In this document: positions 36,756-38,081 of the stretch, piece by piece
Numbering within the stretch: the first letter of the stretch is position 1
Layout of the letters: every line of letters starts with the position of its first letter
Assembly: GCA_009929215.1 (NCBI GenBank)
Contig: SAAX01000023.1
Span: forward strand, 1 to 38,081
Length of the DNA stretch: 38,081 nt
DNA from: Deltaproteobacteria bacterium
GTDB lineage: Bacteria; Desulfobacterota; Desulfovibrionia; Desulfovibrionales; Desulfovibrionaceae
Reading direction: 5' to 3'
Translations under genes and position numbers: made by a program
Notes under the pieces: generated by a model
The model's input: only the letters and a program-made list of their open reading frames with translations
What the model was told of the DNA's origin: nothing
Databases searched by the model: none

Positions 36756-36814
36756 GCCACAGCGGGGCCAGAAAATGGCAACAGCAATAGCCCGCTGCAA
36801 AGCTGGGAGTTTTA

Positions 36815-37630
36815 ATGTCTGATCTGGTTTTCAGTCTGCGCAATATTGGCAAAACGCGCCCCGGCAACGAGGGTTTTCGTCTGCGCATAGAGCAGCTTGA
36901 CGTGGCGCGGGGCAGCCTGCTTGCCCTTGTGGGCCCCAGCGGCTGCGGCAAAAGTACGGCGCTCGACATGCTGGCCTGTGCGCTCAGCCCCGATATGACG
37001 CCAGAGGGCTTTGCCCTGCCGCACCATACAACAGCCAGCCCCAAAGGCACATTGCCCGCATCGGCCAGTGCCTCCACAAACTTTGTTTTCTGCCCCACCA
37101 CTGGCGCACCCACAGATATCATGGCCGCATGGCGACGCGGCGGCACGGATGCTCTGGCCCTGCTGCGGCTGCACCATCTTGGCTATGTGTTGCAAACAGG
37201 CGGTCTGCTGCCCTTTTTGTCCGCGCGCGAAAACATTGTGCTGCGCTGCAAAAGCCTGGGAATTTTGCCCCAGCGGCAAGAGGCCGTTGCAACGGTTGTT
37301 GAACGGCTTGGCATCGGGCATCTGCTTGGGCACGCCCCTTCCACACTTTCTGTGGGCGAGCGCCAGCGCGTGGCCATTGCGGCTGCACTGGCACACGGGC
37401 CTTCTGTTGTGCTGGCAGACGAACCCACAGCGGCCCTCGACCCCGGCCACGCGGCCAACGTGCTGCGTCTCTTTGCAGAACTGGCCCGCCAGCTGGGTAT
37501 TACGGTAATCATGGTTACGCACAACCTTGATCAGGCCCGGCTAGCCGGGTTTGCGCTGGCACAGGTGCATGTTGGGCAGGATGCGGGCGGCAGCGTGTCT
37601 GTGCTGCGCTGGAATGGGGAGGCAGCCTGA
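36815..37630 (+). CDS. ABC transporter ATP-binding protein (LolD/MacB type)
   Basis: The 271-residue ATPase has Walker A GPSGCGKS, Q-loop LGYVLQTGGLLPFLSARENI, signature LSVGERQR, Walker B VVLADEPTAALD and the switch His in VTHNLDQA. The Q-loop form and the paired FtsX-like permease place it in the LolD/MacB/FtsE type, which uses ATP for periplasmic mechanotransmission or lipoprotein release, not bulk transport. Compared with LolD there is a poorly conserved insert between Walker A and the Q-loop (about residues 65-115). The SD is GGGAG. It lies 138 bp after the vWA gene with its own candidate motif, so it may be a separate transcript within the cluster. Confidence 0.93.
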   Translation: MSDLVFSLRNIGKTRPGNEGFRLRIEQLDVARGSLLALVGPSGCGKSTALDMLACALSPDMTPEGFALPHHTTASPKGTLPASASASTNFVFCPTTGAPTDIMAAWRRGGTDALALLRLHHLGYVLQTGGLLPFLSARENIVLRCKSLGILPQRQEAVATVVERLGIGHLLGHAPSTLSVGERQRVAIAAALAHGPSVVLADEPTAALDPGHAANVLRLFAELARQLGITVIMVTHNLDQARLAGFALAQVHVGQDAGGSVSVLRWNGEAA

Positions 37631-37631
37631 C

Positions 37632-38081
37632 ATGGCAAACACCTTTTCAACCATGGTGCGGCTGGCCTTTAAGGATTACTGGCACGAATTTTTGCTCTCT
37701 GCCTGCGCCGTACTTGGGCTTGCGGCCGTGCTCACGCCATTGCTGGTGCTCTACGGCGTAAAGTTTGGTGTGGTGCAAACCCTTACCGAACGCCTGCGCA
37801 ACGACCCGAGAAATCTGGAAATTTCACCCGTTATAAGCGGCAAGTACACGCCCGAATATCTGGCGCAACTGGCCGCCCACCCGGATGTGGCCTTTGTGCT
37901 GCCACGCACGCGCTCCATTGCCGCCACCATGGATTTGAGCGGCACCGAGGCCAATGGCGAGAGCAGCGCGCGCCTTCAGGTTGTGGCCTCGCTGGAGCCC
38001 ACAGCCACGGGCGACCCGCTGTTGCTGCGTTTTGGCGCTGCGGCCCCCTCCATGCCGCAAAATCCCGCCACCGAGGCCATT
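37632..38081 (+). CDS. FtsX/MacB-like ABC permease, N-terminal part (cut by window edge)
   Basis: Only about 150 codons are in the window and the stop lies outside. The start ATG follows the ATPase stop by one base and has a strong SD (GGGGAGG). A short cytoplasmic start is followed by a membrane helix (about residues 20-42, LLSACAVLGLAAVLTPLLVLYG). The next part resembles a periplasmic MacB-like core domain (TLTERLRNDPRNLEISPV and following). With the preceding ATPase it should form an FtsX-superfamily exporter or mechanotransmitter. The remaining helices must lie beyond the window. Confidence 0.82.
   Translation, partial: MANTFSTMVRLAFKDYWHEFLLSACAVLGLAAVLTPLLVLYGVKFGVVQTLTERLRNDPRNLEISPVISGKYTPEYLAQLAAHPDVAFVLPRTRSIAATMDLSGTEANGESSARLQVVASLEPTATGDPLLLRFGAAAPSMPQNPATEAI

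Overview
The window reads as chromosome of a sulfate-reducing deltaproteobacterium of the Desulfovibrio group. The reasons are the neighbouring PEP-synthase-like, pyruvate carboxylase and BirA genes, the phoH-pgpH-ybeY block, the gmhA/FmdB/hemC order, the GC-rich codon use and the style of the housekeeping proteins. This assignment comes from reading protein sequences and remembered gene order, not from a database search. No tRNA, rRNA, CRISPR array, insertion sequence or integrase gene was seen.

Left part (1-9406). A large PEP/pyruvate-binding protein (cut by the left edge) and a 1233-residue pyruvate carboxylase with an unusual C-terminal zinc ribbon lie on the minus strand, downstream of a biotin-protein ligase (birA). 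Together they would control carbon flow between pyruvate, oxaloacetate and PEP, and supply the biotinylation that the carboxylase needs. birA and the plus-strand CCA-adding enzyme gene (cca) face away from each other, and their start codons share one CATG.

Middle part (9454-23938). The minus-strand phoH, pgpH (7TM-HD, c-di-AMP phosphodiesterase type) and ybeY form the classic RNA-maturation/signalling block. Next comes a plus-strand protein of unknown function with three 52-residue repeats behind a sigma-54-like site, closed by a strong two-way terminator shared with gatB. nadK and a degenerate DUF89/ARMT1-like protein overlap by ATGA on the minus strand. Divergent from them is a tight plus-strand run: gmhA, an FmdB-type zinc ribbon protein, hemC and a Lon-like protease. 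A TetR-family regulator with its own terminator ends this block.

Right part (24245-38081) is the most unusual region. It encodes a glycine-zipper lipoprotein, a membrane-anchored trypsin-like protease, SrfA, SrfB and SrfC homologues, a single-pass Sel1-repeat protein, a secreted vWA protein and an ABC ATPase with a permease cut by the right edge. Predicted locations make a coherent envelope-spanning set. SrfB (actin/Hsp70-fold ATPase) and SrfC (dynamin-like GTPase) would be cytoplasmic. SrfA and the Sel1 protein would bridge the inner membrane. The protease and vWA domains would be periplasmic, and the lipoprotein would sit in the envelope. The function of such srfABC loci is poorly known, so this is the best candidate for an undescribed system in the window.
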